Shown here: positions 10,301 to 59,693 of the stretch, piece after piece | How positions within the stretch are numbered: position 1 is the stretch's first letter | Layout: every line of letters begins with the position of its first letter | Source: Mytilus galloprovincialis | Taxonomy: Eukaryota; Mollusca; Bivalvia; Mytilida; Mytilidae | NCBI RefSeq assembly: GCF_965363235.1 | Contig: NC_134842.1 | Location: forward strand, 37,427,958 to 37,491,957 | DNA: 64,000 nt | Direction of reading: 5' to 3' | Made by a program: the position numbers and the translations under genes | Notes under the pieces: model-generated | Databases searched by the model: none | Told to the model about the DNA's origin: nothing | Seen by the model: only the letters and a program-made list of their open reading frames with translations

Positions 10301-13300
10301 TTCTATTTAAAGCCTTGGGTCATGAAAATGTCGACCAGGAGTAAATTTTAAAAAATATTGCCTCCTTTTAATTAATTTCAATGACTATCTATGTATAATG
10401 CGTTTAATTCAGGCTTGGCAAATGGGTTATTTCTTTTCATGTAATACATTAAAAGACATTTATTTATTGCTGAAGATTTTTATGTATCAAACATTTATTG
10501 TTTGTTATTGTTGAAAAGTGTATGTATTTAATATATACTTCTAATTATTATGTTTCATTGTACACATATTTGTCACTAAAAAAAATCTATTTGTTGAACA
10601 TTTGGTTCTATATTTATATTACAGATAAAGGTAATATTGGTACACAAAAAACAAACAAACAAATCTTTTTATAAACTTTATTAAAAGAATTAACAGACAT
10701 TAACATTGATGACATCAGAAATTTCACTTTTATTAGAATTCAAAACTCTAAACTGTATTGATGGATCACAGCTCTTCATCTTTCTTTTGAGATTTCCTTC
10801 CCATCAATCTTTTTTTACTCTGTAATTTTTGCATTTTGGATATGAGGATATTTCACATAATCACATAATTTTGTCTGACAAATAGGCTATGCAAATAGTC
10901 AGAATCGTCTGTATATACTTCAGTGTTTCTTATTACTTTTTTAGATTGAAAGTAGAAAAATCAAAACTAGAAAAAGACAAATCCAAGTTACAAGAAAAAT
11001 TAGATAGATTTAAAATTTATCACACTTACATGGAAAAGGTGTTAGAAGCAGGAGAGGAATTTGGTGAAATGAGAGATATTATAGCTAGATATGACACATT
11101 GACAGCAACACATGAGGTAAGAAACTATCATGATGAATCAGCGGGAAAATAGGATGAAAAAAAGACCACAACACATAAATCGTGTGCTGCAACAAATGAC
11201 AATTGATTGTTTTAAACCTTGACTTTGTTATAGCACTTTCCTTGAACATTTTTATGGTGAAAATTATTCTCACCAACCCACTTCGGCATACCTACTTATG
11301 AATTATTGTTTTAATATCTTGCCCAGGCCCCCATTACAAAAAGTTCTGGATCTGCCACCGTCTTGCAAGATTATTGTCCATCATTTGCACTGAACATTTT
11401 TCAAAGACCAATTTTAATTGAATCTTTTTAGTATTCATATTTTTTTATTCATTACTTGTGAGATATATATATATACATATACTTGAAATATTAAGATATT
11501 TTACTAAGACAATCCTACAATACATTGTTCTATACAAGACATAGAAACATTAAAAAAAAATGAAAAATGATTTAGCAGTACATGTATAATACTTTACAGG
11601 TGAATAATATTCGAATATTCATTTATAAAATTGTAATTTTTTCCAGGATTTATTAGAACAGGACCAAAGAAATCAGGAAGTCATAGAAAAAGAACGACAA
11701 AATTTGATGAAATACAGCGAGGTATGTTGGATCAAGGCCTTGCTGTGATAATTAAAAGAACCATGAATTATCATTAAAGAATTGAAAAAATATTTGATTG
11801 TAGTATAAAAATGTTCACCATTTTTTGAAATTTAGACACTACATTCATTTTGTCAACAAATCTGGCCTTTGTTAGTCTTGTGTTATTTTAATTTTAGTTT
11901 CTTGTGTACAATTTGGAAATTAGTATGGCGTTCATTATCACTGGACTAGTATATATTTGTTTAGGGGCCAGCTGAAGGACGCCTCCGGGTGCGGGAATTT
12001 CTCGCTACATTGAAGACCTGTTGGTGACCCTCTGCTGTTGTTTTTTATTTGGGCGGGTTGTTGTCTCTTTGACACATTCCCCATTTCCATTTTCAATTTT
12101 AAAGAATAGTACAACCTTTATAACTAGGTAGAAAAAATGTGTGCTGTGTTGAGATTTTCTTGACTGTTTTAGAAAGTAAAGTAATTATTTATTTGCAGAA
12201 ATAGATTTTCTACTCAGGTGTCTTCATCTCTTTGAACACAAGCATATTCAATTAAGAATAAAGTAGTTTTAATTAAGGTGTATATTATTTTTTTTAAATA
12301 TATTAAGTAATACGAACTGAAAGGTAATGCACTATACACATCATATGCCGCCATGACGTACGTTGTCTGCCACTGCTATTCGCGGCATATTCTGCGATGA
12401 CCATGGATATTTCATCAGGACTCTTAAACCATTCGGTTTTCATTTTGGGTCCTCTCATTTTTCCTCATATGAATTGAGGATATACAAGGTCTCATTTGCG
12501 CTTGAAATCCCATCAATTTTTATAGTAAAATCATGCAGTAGAAGGAAAATAGAAGGAAAATAAAAACAAATATTTTGACAAATGCAAATGGCGGAAATCG
12601 GAAACGAAGCTGTAAATATGGAAATATTTCAGCATTCTATGGCAAAACTGAAAACGAGGATTAGTTAAAAGGTTTCTTGTTATCTCAATGTGTTTATTAC
12701 ATTTAATTCGTGTGGGAAATATGATTTGATAGATCATTACGAGACGTAGAAATAGGGGGGAACCGGAGGTTGACTGAAAATTTTCAGGACGGAGCCTATT
12801 ATTTGTACCATGATTATATAATACGTTGTGTATAGTGCAATAGGCTATGGAATTGAGCAACTGGTGTCTTTTATATTATATGGCAGATAAGACAAGAAGA
12901 TAAATGAAGACTAAAAGTAGTTTTTATTCAAAATTCATTACAAATGTAATATATTACACCTTTTACCTGTTAATTACCTGAAAATGCAGCTAACCTGATA
13001 AAAATTTATTGAAATAATTGCCTAACATTACAGGTTATGCTCTCCTGATTATTTTTCATGCAATAACTGTTTCTGTATCTCTTATAATAAAAAAAAATAC
13101 AGCAGTCTGAAAAGGGATATACTGTTTTATTGAATGAACACCAAAAAAATGCAGCAGGAGCAGCAGCCATTTTTCTATGTTTTTTGTAGCGTTGAAACTT
13201 GAAAGGGTTAACAGTATAAATTATAATTGTTTATATTATTTTCATAGGAAAAAGACAATGAGATTTTATCCTGTAATAACCAATTATCAGGATTACAGAC

Positions 13301-16300
13301 TCAACTTGACACAGCTCAGAGTGAGGCTGTAAAATGGGAGTCAGCATGGACACATATTAAAAATACTGCTGCTACAAAAACACTTACACTTGGTAGAATT
13401 AAAATGTAAGTTCACACAAAACTGTGGGTGTTAGTAAGACTTGAATACTTTAGTTATAGTAATTGATGTTCATTGTATATTTCTGATATTTTATAAGATA
13501 AGCACCATCCATTTTTGTTGCTGAAAAAAAACATGTGCACAAATTTGAAAGCATCTATATATAGAATACCAGTGTAGTATATAAAAAATATTTTTTACAT
13601 AAAAATTCCCTCTCATCATCCCATTTCTCACACCCCACCCCATACTTTCCCACATAAACAAAAAATTGATCAAGCTGGCAAGAATTGTTATAGATAAACT
13701 AAATGAAACATCTTTCATTGCACAATTTTAAATAAATTTATTTTTGTTTTGATAGGGCTGCCAGAAATTTGTATCAGTTAGTCAAACGACACCAAAGACA
13801 GTCAGCGGAAGAAGAAGAAACACATGAACAATTAGCACAGGTAAAATTGTACCTCAAATTACATATATATATATCTGGTGTTAAATGTCACATATGTATG
13901 TATTTTGGTAAAGGTTTGGTTTATAAAATATGGACAAGCAAAGTGGAAATCTGTTGTTGAAGTACTCTCTTACTTCCTTGCAGAATATACAAATACCCAA
14001 AGACAAACATACATATTTATTTTGTACACAGATGTTTTGATTTAAACAAAGTTACCTTCAGCATTTGGGTTTAAGTTCAGTTCTCATGCAACATGACCTA
14101 CGATCATAAAACTTTTTAGGAAGATATCTATGTTTTTGCAAATAAAGTTCAAACGTTATAAAAAGTTAAGGGATTGAATTTTCAAAACTAGAAAAACAGA
14201 AATCAGAGAGGAAAATCTAACAGATTTCTCACCTTGTGAAAAGAAATATATATGTATATATGCGTGTTTGTCATGCCAGTGAAAACTGTACTCATAGATG
14301 ATTTGTTTGTTTGAAGGATATATATATATTAAGTTTTCAAAAGCACTATAAAGATTAAGATTTTTTTTTGTCTTCCTTTGAAGTACATTTGTAAAAGCAT
14401 AAAATCTAATAATGTTTATTTTGCTATCATATGTTGAGGAAATCGAAACATTTGATTTGATATATGTAATACAGCTATGAGCTAGCTTTAAATATGGTTA
14501 TGGATCATTAATTTGAAGAATAAGTGATCTTCTCACCAAGGAAAAATAAGAACATTGGTTACAGTAGACTGATGTGATATATCTTTTGTTAACAAGGTAA
14601 AGTGTAACACTACAATCAACTTTCTATCCTACATGTAGAACAGAAAAATATCAATTTGAATAATAAAGTTATGAATAGTTTATTCTAAAAAAGAAAGATA
14701 ATATTAGGTACTCATATACAACTCCTAACCAACCTAAAGAATAAGTACAAGGAAGAAAAAACACGGGCAAAGTGAAAAATAAAAAAAATTCAAATGGACA
14801 AAAATATTCTGATTTATAGGAAAAAAATGGTGCAGTAACTTGTCAAAGTTAAAACTGAAAAATAACTAACAGACAAAATAGTTAAACTTCCTACAGGGAA
14901 AAAAATGGTGTTGTTAAACTAGTTATCTTTGTGTTTAAAATGTCATTGACCAAAAGTTTTCAGCATAAAATTATTGACAAATGAGCAATCACAATGAAAG
15001 ACTAAATCTTTTCATGATGGCACTAAAAAACAAAGCAAGTGGCAGTGACGGGTACCAGCCATAAAAAAAAAAATGATTTCTTATAGTAGTTTTTCATTAT
15101 TACATTTTTTTTACAATAGAAATTATTGATTGACTATGTTTCTTTATAATTTTTGTATTCTTCATTTTTACAGTTAATTGAGTTCCAGTCAAAATTCCTT
15201 TTTATTGCCTGTTTATTTTGCATTAAGATAACAAAATGCTCTGAACATTGGATGCTATTTTTCATAATTTGTTGAAATAAAGATTACTTATATTTTATAG
15301 AAAAACAAATATAACTTAGGAGTACAATTATTTTTCTTTATAAGAACCTTGTAATATTTTTGGAAAGTTTTGATTATAAATGATAAAAAAAAATAAAACT
15401 GGTCTGTGCAAAACCAATTTGAAGATCTTCAGGATTTGAGACTTTTTTGATTAGAAAAGCATTTGATTTAAAAAGATTGAAAATATTTATTGTATTTTTT
15501 TTTGGTTTTAAGTACTTGTAATCAAATTAATTAGCTTATCTCCCTTGTTGAGAGCATTTTTCCCTTACTTTAGAAACACCTGCATGTTGTATACCCTAAC
15601 TGCATGAATAAATCACATGTATGACCTTTACTAACTGTTTAACTTAAATAAGATTTGAGTTCAAAACATATATTAAATATAAGGTAGTGCACATATTTGT
15701 TTTGAGTAGATATCATATATATATAGTACTTTAGTATAGAAGTATAAAATAGTAATATACAAGAGTACATGACTTAGGAATATTTCATACACATCAATAT
15801 ACATGTATAAATAAAATAGACAGTGTAGCACTCTTCTCCATGTGACGATTACTTTTTAGTAGCCTTTTAGGTGGAGCAAAAAAGTATTTTTATATTACTC
15901 TAGTGTAAGTTGTATTTACAAAGGAGTCAGCATAATGGGTCAAGCAGAAAAAATCACCCAAAATAAAAAAAAAGGCTGAATAACAAAGATTTGAAACTAA
16001 AAGGGGGATAAAGTATAAAGAACAATGGAAAATATGCCATAAAAATACTTTTCTTGCTACATATAAACATACGATGAAACTTCCTTGGAAAATTATTTGC
16101 TTAAGTTATCTCCCCTTATGTTAAGCTATTTTTTAAAATTTACTGAAACAATCAGAAGAATTTCTGTTAAGTAAAATCTTAAAATACTAAATTATACATG
16201 GTTTCGATAATGCCACTTCCTGTTTTCACCAGTGAATGTGAGTGGACACACTTGCTAATTTGACCTTTTGAACTATGTGTTGTATGTACTAGTGTCACTT

Positions 16301-17564
16301 GTGCATGTGTGACACACTTAGCTTGCACATTAGCTTGTGTAATAGCCTAGCTTCTAATGTATAACAATCTCCCAAAATGTACCAAGCTGGGGCAGCACAA
16401 GTTCAAGGCCAACAATGAAAAAAGGTGAGAAATTTTTTTTGAAAAAAATTAGCATGCTTAGATATTTATAGCAAACTTGATGTTAATGCATTATATATTT
16501 TTGATGCTTTTTTGGTGTATATTCTATAAAATTTTGAATATAAATAGGTGTATCATTGGTTCATATTATCATTATTCATGCAGAGTTGTTTTATGATCTG
16601 AGAATTATATAAACTTGAGTGGTAAAATTTCAGTTCTTCATTATGTAAATTTTGTGTGTTTTTTATAGTTGACTATTCTAGTCAGGAAGTTATCCATTTT
16701 TCTTCATTCCTTCACACCATTTTTCAAATCAACATTCCCTATAATTCTTAATATCTATGTGTTTTAACATACACTCCAAAACAATCAATACAAAGTCTGA
16801 TGTGTGATTTCCAGTACCTACCAGTTACCATAACCAAATATGATCAAAAGAGTTGCTTCCCTTTATAAGTCTGACTTTTAAAGATATATTTTACCTGTTT
16901 TATAGACATGTAGAAATGTGGTTGTATATAGAATCCAATATTATATATCAATTGTCTCTTTGAAATTGGTATAATATTTAACTGGGCTATATTTGAAACT
17001 TGCAATTAGTGTTTTTAAATAGATAACAAAATATCACTGTAATTTAACAAAAAATCACAATAAAAAAATCACAAATTTATAAATAAAACATAAAGGTTAG
17101 CAACAAGTGTTTGCATTTATTCCATCTCCTTCATTCTTTTTTATTTTCATCAAATATGTTTTGTATAACTATTGATGTTTTTCTTTTGATGTCATTTACT
17201 TTGACTGCATAATTATTGACCAATTTTCTTTTGCTTTCATTTCAGATTCAGATGTTTTTGTTTGATCTAAAGGACATTGTACAGGAACTGAAAAGATCTG
17301 ATACTTTTGTGTCTTCTGCCTATGTACCATCATCATCATAGACTTATCTCCCCTGCTGCTGCCAGTACTTACCTCCCTTTCCTCAACATCTTGTGTGGCT
17401 CATTACTATACTTCTGCACACTTGGAATGATTCATTTTAGAATATAATATGTAAAATTACGATTTCAGATCCGTGTAGTCATTCAGGATTTGCTGTCGAT
17501 AACCGGTGAGATTAGAAGAGCAGAATTGTCTCAGGCATCAATAGTTCCACCATCATCCAGTTAA
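4326..17564 (+). CDS. CFAP73: CFAP73/CCDC42-family axonemal coiled-coil protein (9 exons)
   Basis: Coding exons: 4326-4381, 5592-5697, 7534-7638, 8168-8253, 10945-11116, 11647-11721, 13248-13405, 13756-13840, then 17246-17341 or 17469-17564. All introns are GT-AG and all phases join without a break, giving about 312 aa, close to human CFAP73 (about 308). Recognised stretches are [20 protein letters not shown] (exon 2), [20 protein letters not shown] (exons 3-4), [16 protein letters not shown] (exon 5) and [20 protein letters not shown] (exon 7). The protein is almost wholly coiled coil. The Chlamydomonas relative (FAP73/MIA2) is part of the MIA complex that regulates inner dynein arms; animal CCDC42 acts in sperm flagella. 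A ciliary or flagellar axoneme role is inferred. CFAP73 is favoured over CCDC42 because of exon 2. AATAAA at 18234 is the likely poly(A) signal. Confidence 0.9.
6275..7478. mobile_element. non-autonomous hAT-type DNA transposon
   Basis: The ends are perfect 10-bp inverted repeats (CAGGGTTTCC ... GGAAACCCTG). The flanks are an exact 8-bp duplication ATGATGCG at 6267-6274 and 7479-7486. An 8-bp duplication and a CAGGG end are the hAT signature. The subterminal parts repeat 'tttcgcca' motifs on both sides. I see no transposase. It sits in intron 2 of the CFAP73-like gene, ending 55 bp before exon 3. Confidence 0.85.
8271..8640. repeat. 41-bp tandem repeat, about 9 units
   Basis: Units read 'ttacctcccttggcacaata' plus 'cataatttatatttgacaaa', with small variants such as gaca/gact and tata/taat. 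The array begins 17 bp after the end of exon 4 of the CFAP73-like gene, in intron 4. Confidence 0.85.
8786..8919. mobile_element. hairpin MITE, about 134 bp
   Basis: Ends TCGAAGAATTC and GAATTCTTCGA are inverted. The arms continue as an imperfect palindrome (aatattcaact...gaccgaacaacac against gtgttgtttggtc...gttgaatatt). No clear target duplication. It lies in intron 4 of the CFAP73-like gene. Confidence 0.6.
9286..9852. mobile_element. MITE with TTAA-like target site
   Basis: Terminal inverted repeats are GGTGGCTCGGGCCTATTCGA and its imperfect complement at the right. The flanks are TTAA (9282-9285) on the left and CTAA (9853-9856) on the right. TTAA targets are used by piggyBac and by Kolobok transposons. 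No coding capacity seen. It lies in intron 4 of the CFAP73-like gene. Confidence 0.6.
11828..12110 (+). repeat. dispersed repeat, 3' end 'ccccatttcc...caatttta'
   Basis: One of several copies sharing 'ggggccagctgaagga', 'gacacattccccatttcc' and a fixed end 'tctcaatttta'. Others are at 30566-30640, 39360-39717 and 43005-43262; an inverted copy is at 44287-44370. Copies differ at the left edge but end at the same point, as retroposons with 5' truncation do. Confidence 0.6.
13841..17245. other. large intron 8 of the CFAP73-like gene
   Basis: AT-rich, with short AT microsatellites (for example near 13862 and 15714). I see no exon, RNA gene or well-bounded mobile element. Confidence 0.5.
17246..17341 (+). 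CDS. CFAP73: CFAP73-like terminal exon, version a
   Basis: The acceptor is ttgctttcatttcag; the exon has 31 codons plus TAG. It starts [19 protein letters not shown] and ends VPSSS. It joins in frame to exon 8 (phase 0). This helical end corresponds to the C-terminal segment that follows the conserved family core. It is the first of two alternative last exons of the same length. Confidence 0.75.
   Translation: MQMFLFDLKDIVQELKRSDTFVSSAYVPSSS
17469..17564 (+). CDS. CFAP73: CFAP73-like terminal exon, version b (duplicate)
   Basis: The acceptor is ttacgatttcag; the exon has 31 codons plus TAA, exactly as long as version a. It starts [19 protein letters not shown] and ends PPSSS. It also joins in frame to exon 8 at phase 0. 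Aligned without gaps to version a, it shares the opening Ile, the D-L pair, the later Ile, Glu and Arg, and the P-S-S-S end. The most economical reading is a tandem exon duplication giving two alternative C-termini. Confidence 0.65.
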   Translation: MRVVIQDLLSITGEIRRAELSQASIVPPSSS

Positions 17565-17700
17565 CCTTGTATATAAAATATTGGAAAATATTACAAGGGA
17601 TACTGCCTATGAAAACTATGTGCTGGCTGGTGTGAAACAATCTTCCCATAAAGTGTGACATTTCTAAGTACCCAATTCTTTTCGTACTAGAAAAAATTGT

Positions 17701-17905
17701 AAAAATGCATTTCCAAGAGTATGACAGACCTTAAGAAACCATTCTGATTGATTCAATTTAAAAGGCATTTCTATGAGTAATGCCTAACCTTCAAAAAAAC
17801 ATTCCGATTGATTACATTTTATGCAACAGTATGTTTTCAATTTTAAAGGCATTTCTTTGAGCAATGCCTAACCTGAAAAAAAACCATTCCAACTGATTAC
17901 ATTCT
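17701..17905. repeat. imperfect triple repeat in the 3' UTR region
   Basis: Three copies of a segment of roughly 70-95 bp with 'ggcatttct.tgag.aatgcctaacct' followed by an 'aaacattccgattgattaca' variant. It lies between the CFAP73-like stop codons and the AATAAA at 18234, so it is probably transcribed. Confidence 0.6.
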
Positions 17906-18233
17906 TTGTTATAATATATATGTTCTGAAAGCATTTTGAGTGGCTGAGCTGTGAAAGAGTGTGTGATTTGTATAAAAGCTGTTGCAGATGTGATATGTAT
18001 GGAGTCTATATTTGTGTTAATGTTTGTTAAAATGACGACCTTTCAACTTCTAAAAAAATTATTTCAAACCTTAGTATACTAAAAACTGATGAAGATCTAT
18101 GTATCCTACAAATTTTTCTTTACAATTATTTTTATTTTTCTCCATACTGTTGTATACATGTGCCAAGGTTGTGATATGTATTATATGTGCTGTGTAACAG
18201 TTGTTTATTTTATTATTTCAAGATTATACACAA

Positions 18234-18239
18234 AATAAA
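18234..18239 (+). terminator. candidate poly(A) signal of the CFAP73-like gene
   Basis: AATAAA about 670 bp after the version-b stop. It is followed by T- and G-rich sequence (gttttgatgatg-like). It is the first canonical hexamer that also has a suitable downstream context. Confidence 0.4.
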
Positions 18240-18490
18240 AAAGATATAGAATTGTTTGATGATGTATTGTTTCCTAACTCCTAATACATTTTGTTAGTGT
18301 TTTTACCTATGGTTACTTTAGGATAGAAATAATTCCCATCTGGGATATGTCATAAAATTATTCTTGATCTCATTTTATTGCTCAATAATTGCTCAAAATA
18401 TTATGTTTTTGTAAACACAGGATTGTGTTTGGATATTGTTTTTGACCCATACGACAGTCCATACATCCATTACTCTTTCAGTCCTGTTTT

Positions 18491-18865
18491 TGGCATTGCA
18501 AGTCCTCTGAAACCACACAACAGAATTTGATGAAACTTTGTAAATAAGAAGTACATACTAACGTAGATGTTTAAAAATATGTTTTTGGCATTGCAAGTCC
18601 TCTGAAACCACACAACAGAATTTGATGAAACTTTGTAGATAAGAAGTACATACTAACATAGATGTTTAAAAATATGTTTTTGGCATTGCAAGTCCTCTGA
18701 TCCCACACAACAGAATTTGATGAAACTTTGTAGGTAAGAAGTACATACTAACGTAGATGTTTAAAAATATGTTTTTGGCATTGCAAGTCCTCTGAAACCA
18801 CACAACAGAATTTGATGAAACTTTGTAGATAAGAAGTACATACTAACGTAGATGTTTAAAAATAA
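18491..18865. repeat. 95-bp tandem repeat, 4 units
   Basis: Four near-identical units contain 'ttttggcattgcaagtcctc', 'acacaacagaatttgatgaa' and 'catactaacgtagatgttta'. Differences between units are single bases (aaacca/atccca, cgtag/catag), implying recent amplification. The array lies between the convergent CFAP73-like and SANBR-like genes. Confidence 0.9.
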
Positions 18866-19125
18866 AAAGATGTGGTATAATTGCCAATATGACAACTCTC
18901 CACCAGAGACCAAATTACATAGAGGTTAACAACTATAGATCACCAACCAGCCTTCAACAATGAGCAAAACACACACAGAAAAGTTAGCTATAAAAGGCCC
19001 TGAAATGACAATTGTAAAACAACTCTAACAAGAAATCTAACAGCCTAATTTATGTCAAAAAAGAACATGAATAACACAAATAAAAGGCACATACAGAATG
19101 AGGCAGGTTTAAACATCCCTATGTA
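18866..19125 (+). repeat. dispersed 'agatgtggtat' repeat copy
   Basis: Starts aaaagatgtggtataattgc, then gacaactctccaccagagac, and continues through ccagccttcaacaatgag. It is related to copies at 5010-5075, 31018-31160 (inverted) and 45237-46615 (split by a solo LTR). I recall this family as abundant in mussel sequences. Confidence 0.6.
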
Positions 19126-21452
19126 CAGGAAAATAAGATTTATTGTTCTTTCTATGAGTTATGCCCCTTTGAAATTAAAATTTTGACCTAAATATACAGT
19201 AACAGTTAGTCAGTCTGACTTCTCTGGAACCAGTTACCACTGAACAGAATTTCTTGAAAATTTGTAGTCGATGAGGACATAATATTTAGATGTGCAATAT
19301 AATTCACCTACTGTTAACCTAATTGGTCATTTGTAAGTTTTTGTGATGGGCCCATTTCTCCTATACTATCAGTTATAGTTATTGACAACTTTAATAATAG
19401 AAAGATTTTAAAGTGTACTTTTTTTAATGAAAGGAGTCAAGTAATGTCAATGCTCTTTGGATTCCTGTATTAATTCCTTATCAATATAAACTAGTGTTTT
19501 GAAAAGTTAATTACTTTGAAACTGAGAAGCGTACTCCCTTAAAGGGTTTAGGCTTTTTATTATAATCGATTAAGATAATCTTTGTTGACCAGCAAACTGG
19601 ATATAAGCAAATATAGGTCACCATAGGGCCTTCAACAATGAGAAGGTCACATGTCAGCTTTAAAAGGCCCCAACTTGATTGTTGGTGTTTTAATGCGATT
19701 TTTAAGACATTTTGGGCTATTTGTGGCAGTCAGTTTTTATAGGTGGAGGAACTCTGAGTGCCATGAGAAAACCACTGACCTTCGATAGGAAAACTGACCA
19801 TCTTAGTCAATTTTAAAAGATTGAAGTAGACTGCAACCACACAAGGGGGGGGGGGGGGGGTTTAAACTCACAATTACAGCTAGTGATTGCAGTAGTAGAA
19901 ATACTTAAGACCACTTGGCCACCGAGGAAAATTTGAAAATCAGTTCAAATGAGAAATATAACTATATATATAGCTAGTTCATAACAATACAATTTACAGA
20001 AACATGATCCAAAGACAACCATTAAATTATAGGCTTCTGACCTTGGACATCACAAGGTTAAAGATGTTAATGACAAAAAACTCCAAATCGTTTCATATAT
20101 AATTTTTAATCATAAATAAATCACATAGATTGCTTAAAATCAAACATAAAAAAAATACATGAATAGTAAATTAAAATTGTTAAGATATACCTATTTGCCC
20201 TTTGTTATCATTTTTTGTAAAAAAAATACATAAAATAAAGTTAAATACACTATCTCACTTTTGTTCATTAAACAGTGTTACACAGAAAATAAATAACAAC
20301 AGAAGAAAGAATAATTCATACTGAAATAACACATGTAGCTACAGTTGCATATATGTTGTTTTAAAAAGACTATGAAGTGTAGGAGAAAAATATTAATAGA
20401 GATTGCTAGCCCCTGTCAATGAATTACAGAGGACCATAATGGGATGACAATATTGGGTTTTTTTTTCATTTTTGTGGGAATTTAGGATTTACAATTACCA
20501 TTACTGGAATAACTGATTTCATTTTTCAAGATCTAAGAAATTATGAAAGAATTTTTTTTAATGAATTCAGGATTGTTTTTTTTTACCCAGGAATTCTTGA
20601 TGACACCTTCTCACACCTTCATGTACAATGATTATTATTTTATGTTCATAAAAGTAAGTAGATGTCAAATTGTCAATTATAAAACCAAACACCAAAAACG
20701 GCATGACATGAAAGCAAAACTTATGTGTAAACTTCAATAATATTTTGATAAAGCCTATAAAAAAAAAACTTCCATCATGCCATTCAGTTACAAGCGACTT
20801 AATTTCCGGCTAATATGAGAACTCAAGACGGCAAAACAGAGTGAAGATGTATTGGGGCAAGTCATAATATGACTAGGGTTTCATACACATTTTTTTTTTG
20901 ATTATTATAATTCAAATTCATAAAAAAACAATAATATTATAAACTAAAGGACAAAATTCAACAAGGTATAGGATCTTAAAAGAAAGTCTATCTAATTAGA
21001 TCAAGGCTCAACAAGACCTCAAAATGTTAGACAAATTCAAGCCAACAGGATTAAATGTCTTACAATATATTTGAAATTAACAGTACCAGAAAAAACAAGT
21101 GTTAACTAAACAAGTTTTTTTTGTAAGAATACAAACTAATTTGTGTACAGTGTACAAATTTTCATTGTGATATTTTCAATTTTACACATTTTTACATATA
21201 CAACTGTATTAAAAAAAAATATAAAAAAATACTTGGATTCTAATAAAATTGCAAAAGAATATTCCATGTGATAAAAGCAGCATATTTGTAAAAAAAATGT
21301 TTCGTGCACCTGTCGTCTGCTAAAATGATTTCTTGCATTAAATGCAGTGAAAAAAGTCATAAATGCTTCCTTGTCAGCTGTGGCAAGACTTTGTCCAATG
21401 TTTCTAGTGCTAACATCAATGTCATTGTACTTGGAGACTTTAATACTGACAT
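19126..21452. other. convergent intergenic region before the SANBR-like gene end
   Basis: AT-rich and non-coding as far as I can see. It includes a poly-G tract near 19846-19860 and a partial 'ggccttcaacaatgag' repeat near 19630. 21136-21452 would be 3' UTR if the tentative last SANBR exon is right. Confidence 0.4.
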
Positions 21453-58022
<36,570 letters not shown>

Positions 58023-58030
58023 TCTCTAAT

Positions 58031-59693
58031 CTATAAAAGAAAAATTATAAAATTGAATACTAGGTTTGACACATTTACAATGTAAAGCAGGAATCACCAG
58101 ACTATTTAAGGATTGTGCTCCTCCACTCCTTTAATATTTAAACACCATTCTTGCATAGCTAGCACAATTTCTGATTTTCTCAGCACAATTAAGAGAGTAT
58201 AATGGAGAAGGATGATGAAAAAAAAATTAAATTTTTAGTAACTATGATAAATTTTTAATATTTATCATTAAGAGTTTAAGAATTATACATTTCCGTGAAT
58301 GCACAATGTAAACACACAAAAACATCCATGTAAATTTTACACCATAATGTATTGCATAAAAGGTATAAAAATTTTCAACACCAAAAATGATCATTAAGAA
58401 TGACAGATTATTTTGTTTGGAGAATGTAGTATGACCAGCTGGGTTACACTAAAGACCTGAATAGACCTGAAGATATATGACTCAAATTATTCAAATTGCA
58501 ATAACTTTTTTATTATTTAATGGATTTTCATAAAGTTAGAAATTTATTGAATGTTAATATCCATATTTCATATAAATTTAAATGTTATAAATAAAAAACA
58601 ATTGTTGATGTTAAAAGTTGGACCTAAACAGAGAAATGAAAAGACCTGAACAGACCTGAAAATATATGGTTGGACTTGTTCTAACTTCAATAACTTTTTT
58701 AATATTCAATGGATAGCTTTCAACTTTAGATTTCTGTAGTTTTATTTCAGACAATTTTCAAGGTTTGTTTTGTTTTACTTGTGTTTTTGTTTTATGATCT
58801 TTTTGATTCTAGATAGTCAATAATTTCTTGCTTAACAATATATGACTTATTAAAGTCGTATTTTGTCTTGCTTTAAAGGGAGACAAATCCTAAAACTTAC
58901 AAATTTGGACCTCTATGAGTCAAAAGCAGATTCAGTTCATGTGACATATTCAACATGATCAAGAGACAAGATTGAATAAAGAGAGAGTGCAAGCTGATAA
59001 AACTGATGTATGATTCCAGCAATGGAAAAACAAATAGTGATAAGGTGTGAACTTAGTATAAGGGCTTGATAAGATTTTGTAGGGGTACAATAGTTATCAA
59101 AGGTACCAGGATTATAATTTAGTACGTTTGTAGGGGTACAAAGTTTCCATAGAACTATCATTTGACTATTGGATGCTGCAAAAAATATAACTATTGATTA
59201 ATACTACTAGAAGAGTCAAATACTTAAAAGGTCTTCGTGTATAAGCCTCACGGTCAATGCATCAATATATTTTTATTTATTGAAATAATTTCCAAGACCC
59301 ACTTGGATTTTTTTTAAAACGTTTGTCTAAATCAATGCACAAACTGTAGAATCTTGATTTATCTTTAAAAGATACATTTGACTAGTATTTATTACGTGAA
59401 AACGCCTTTAATGGGATGAATTGTCCTAAAAACGACCGTTCTACTCCAGTAACCAAGTGCGTTTTTCCATTTTTAAACAATTCGAAATTTTATTGATCAC
59501 AATGGATAAAACGAATCAAAATTTATTTGATCTTTTTCGTCAATTCTTTTAAGAAGGAGATTGAAAATATAAAAATCATAAAGTTTTGAGTCGAATATTA
59601 TGTGCCTTTCCGTTTATATTTGAATAAACAATCATATTTTCAATATGACTAAGTTCGTTTTGTCTGAAAATCCAGAATCTGAAAATTCTAAAA
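58031..59693. other. divergent region between the SANBR-like and CD2BP2-like genes
   Basis: It should hold both promoters and the missing SANBR 5' non-coding exon(s). It contains a diverged two-copy repeat of about 190 bp with 'agacctgaa.agacctgaa' at 58452-58700. I found no TATA box I would defend. Confidence 0.45.
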
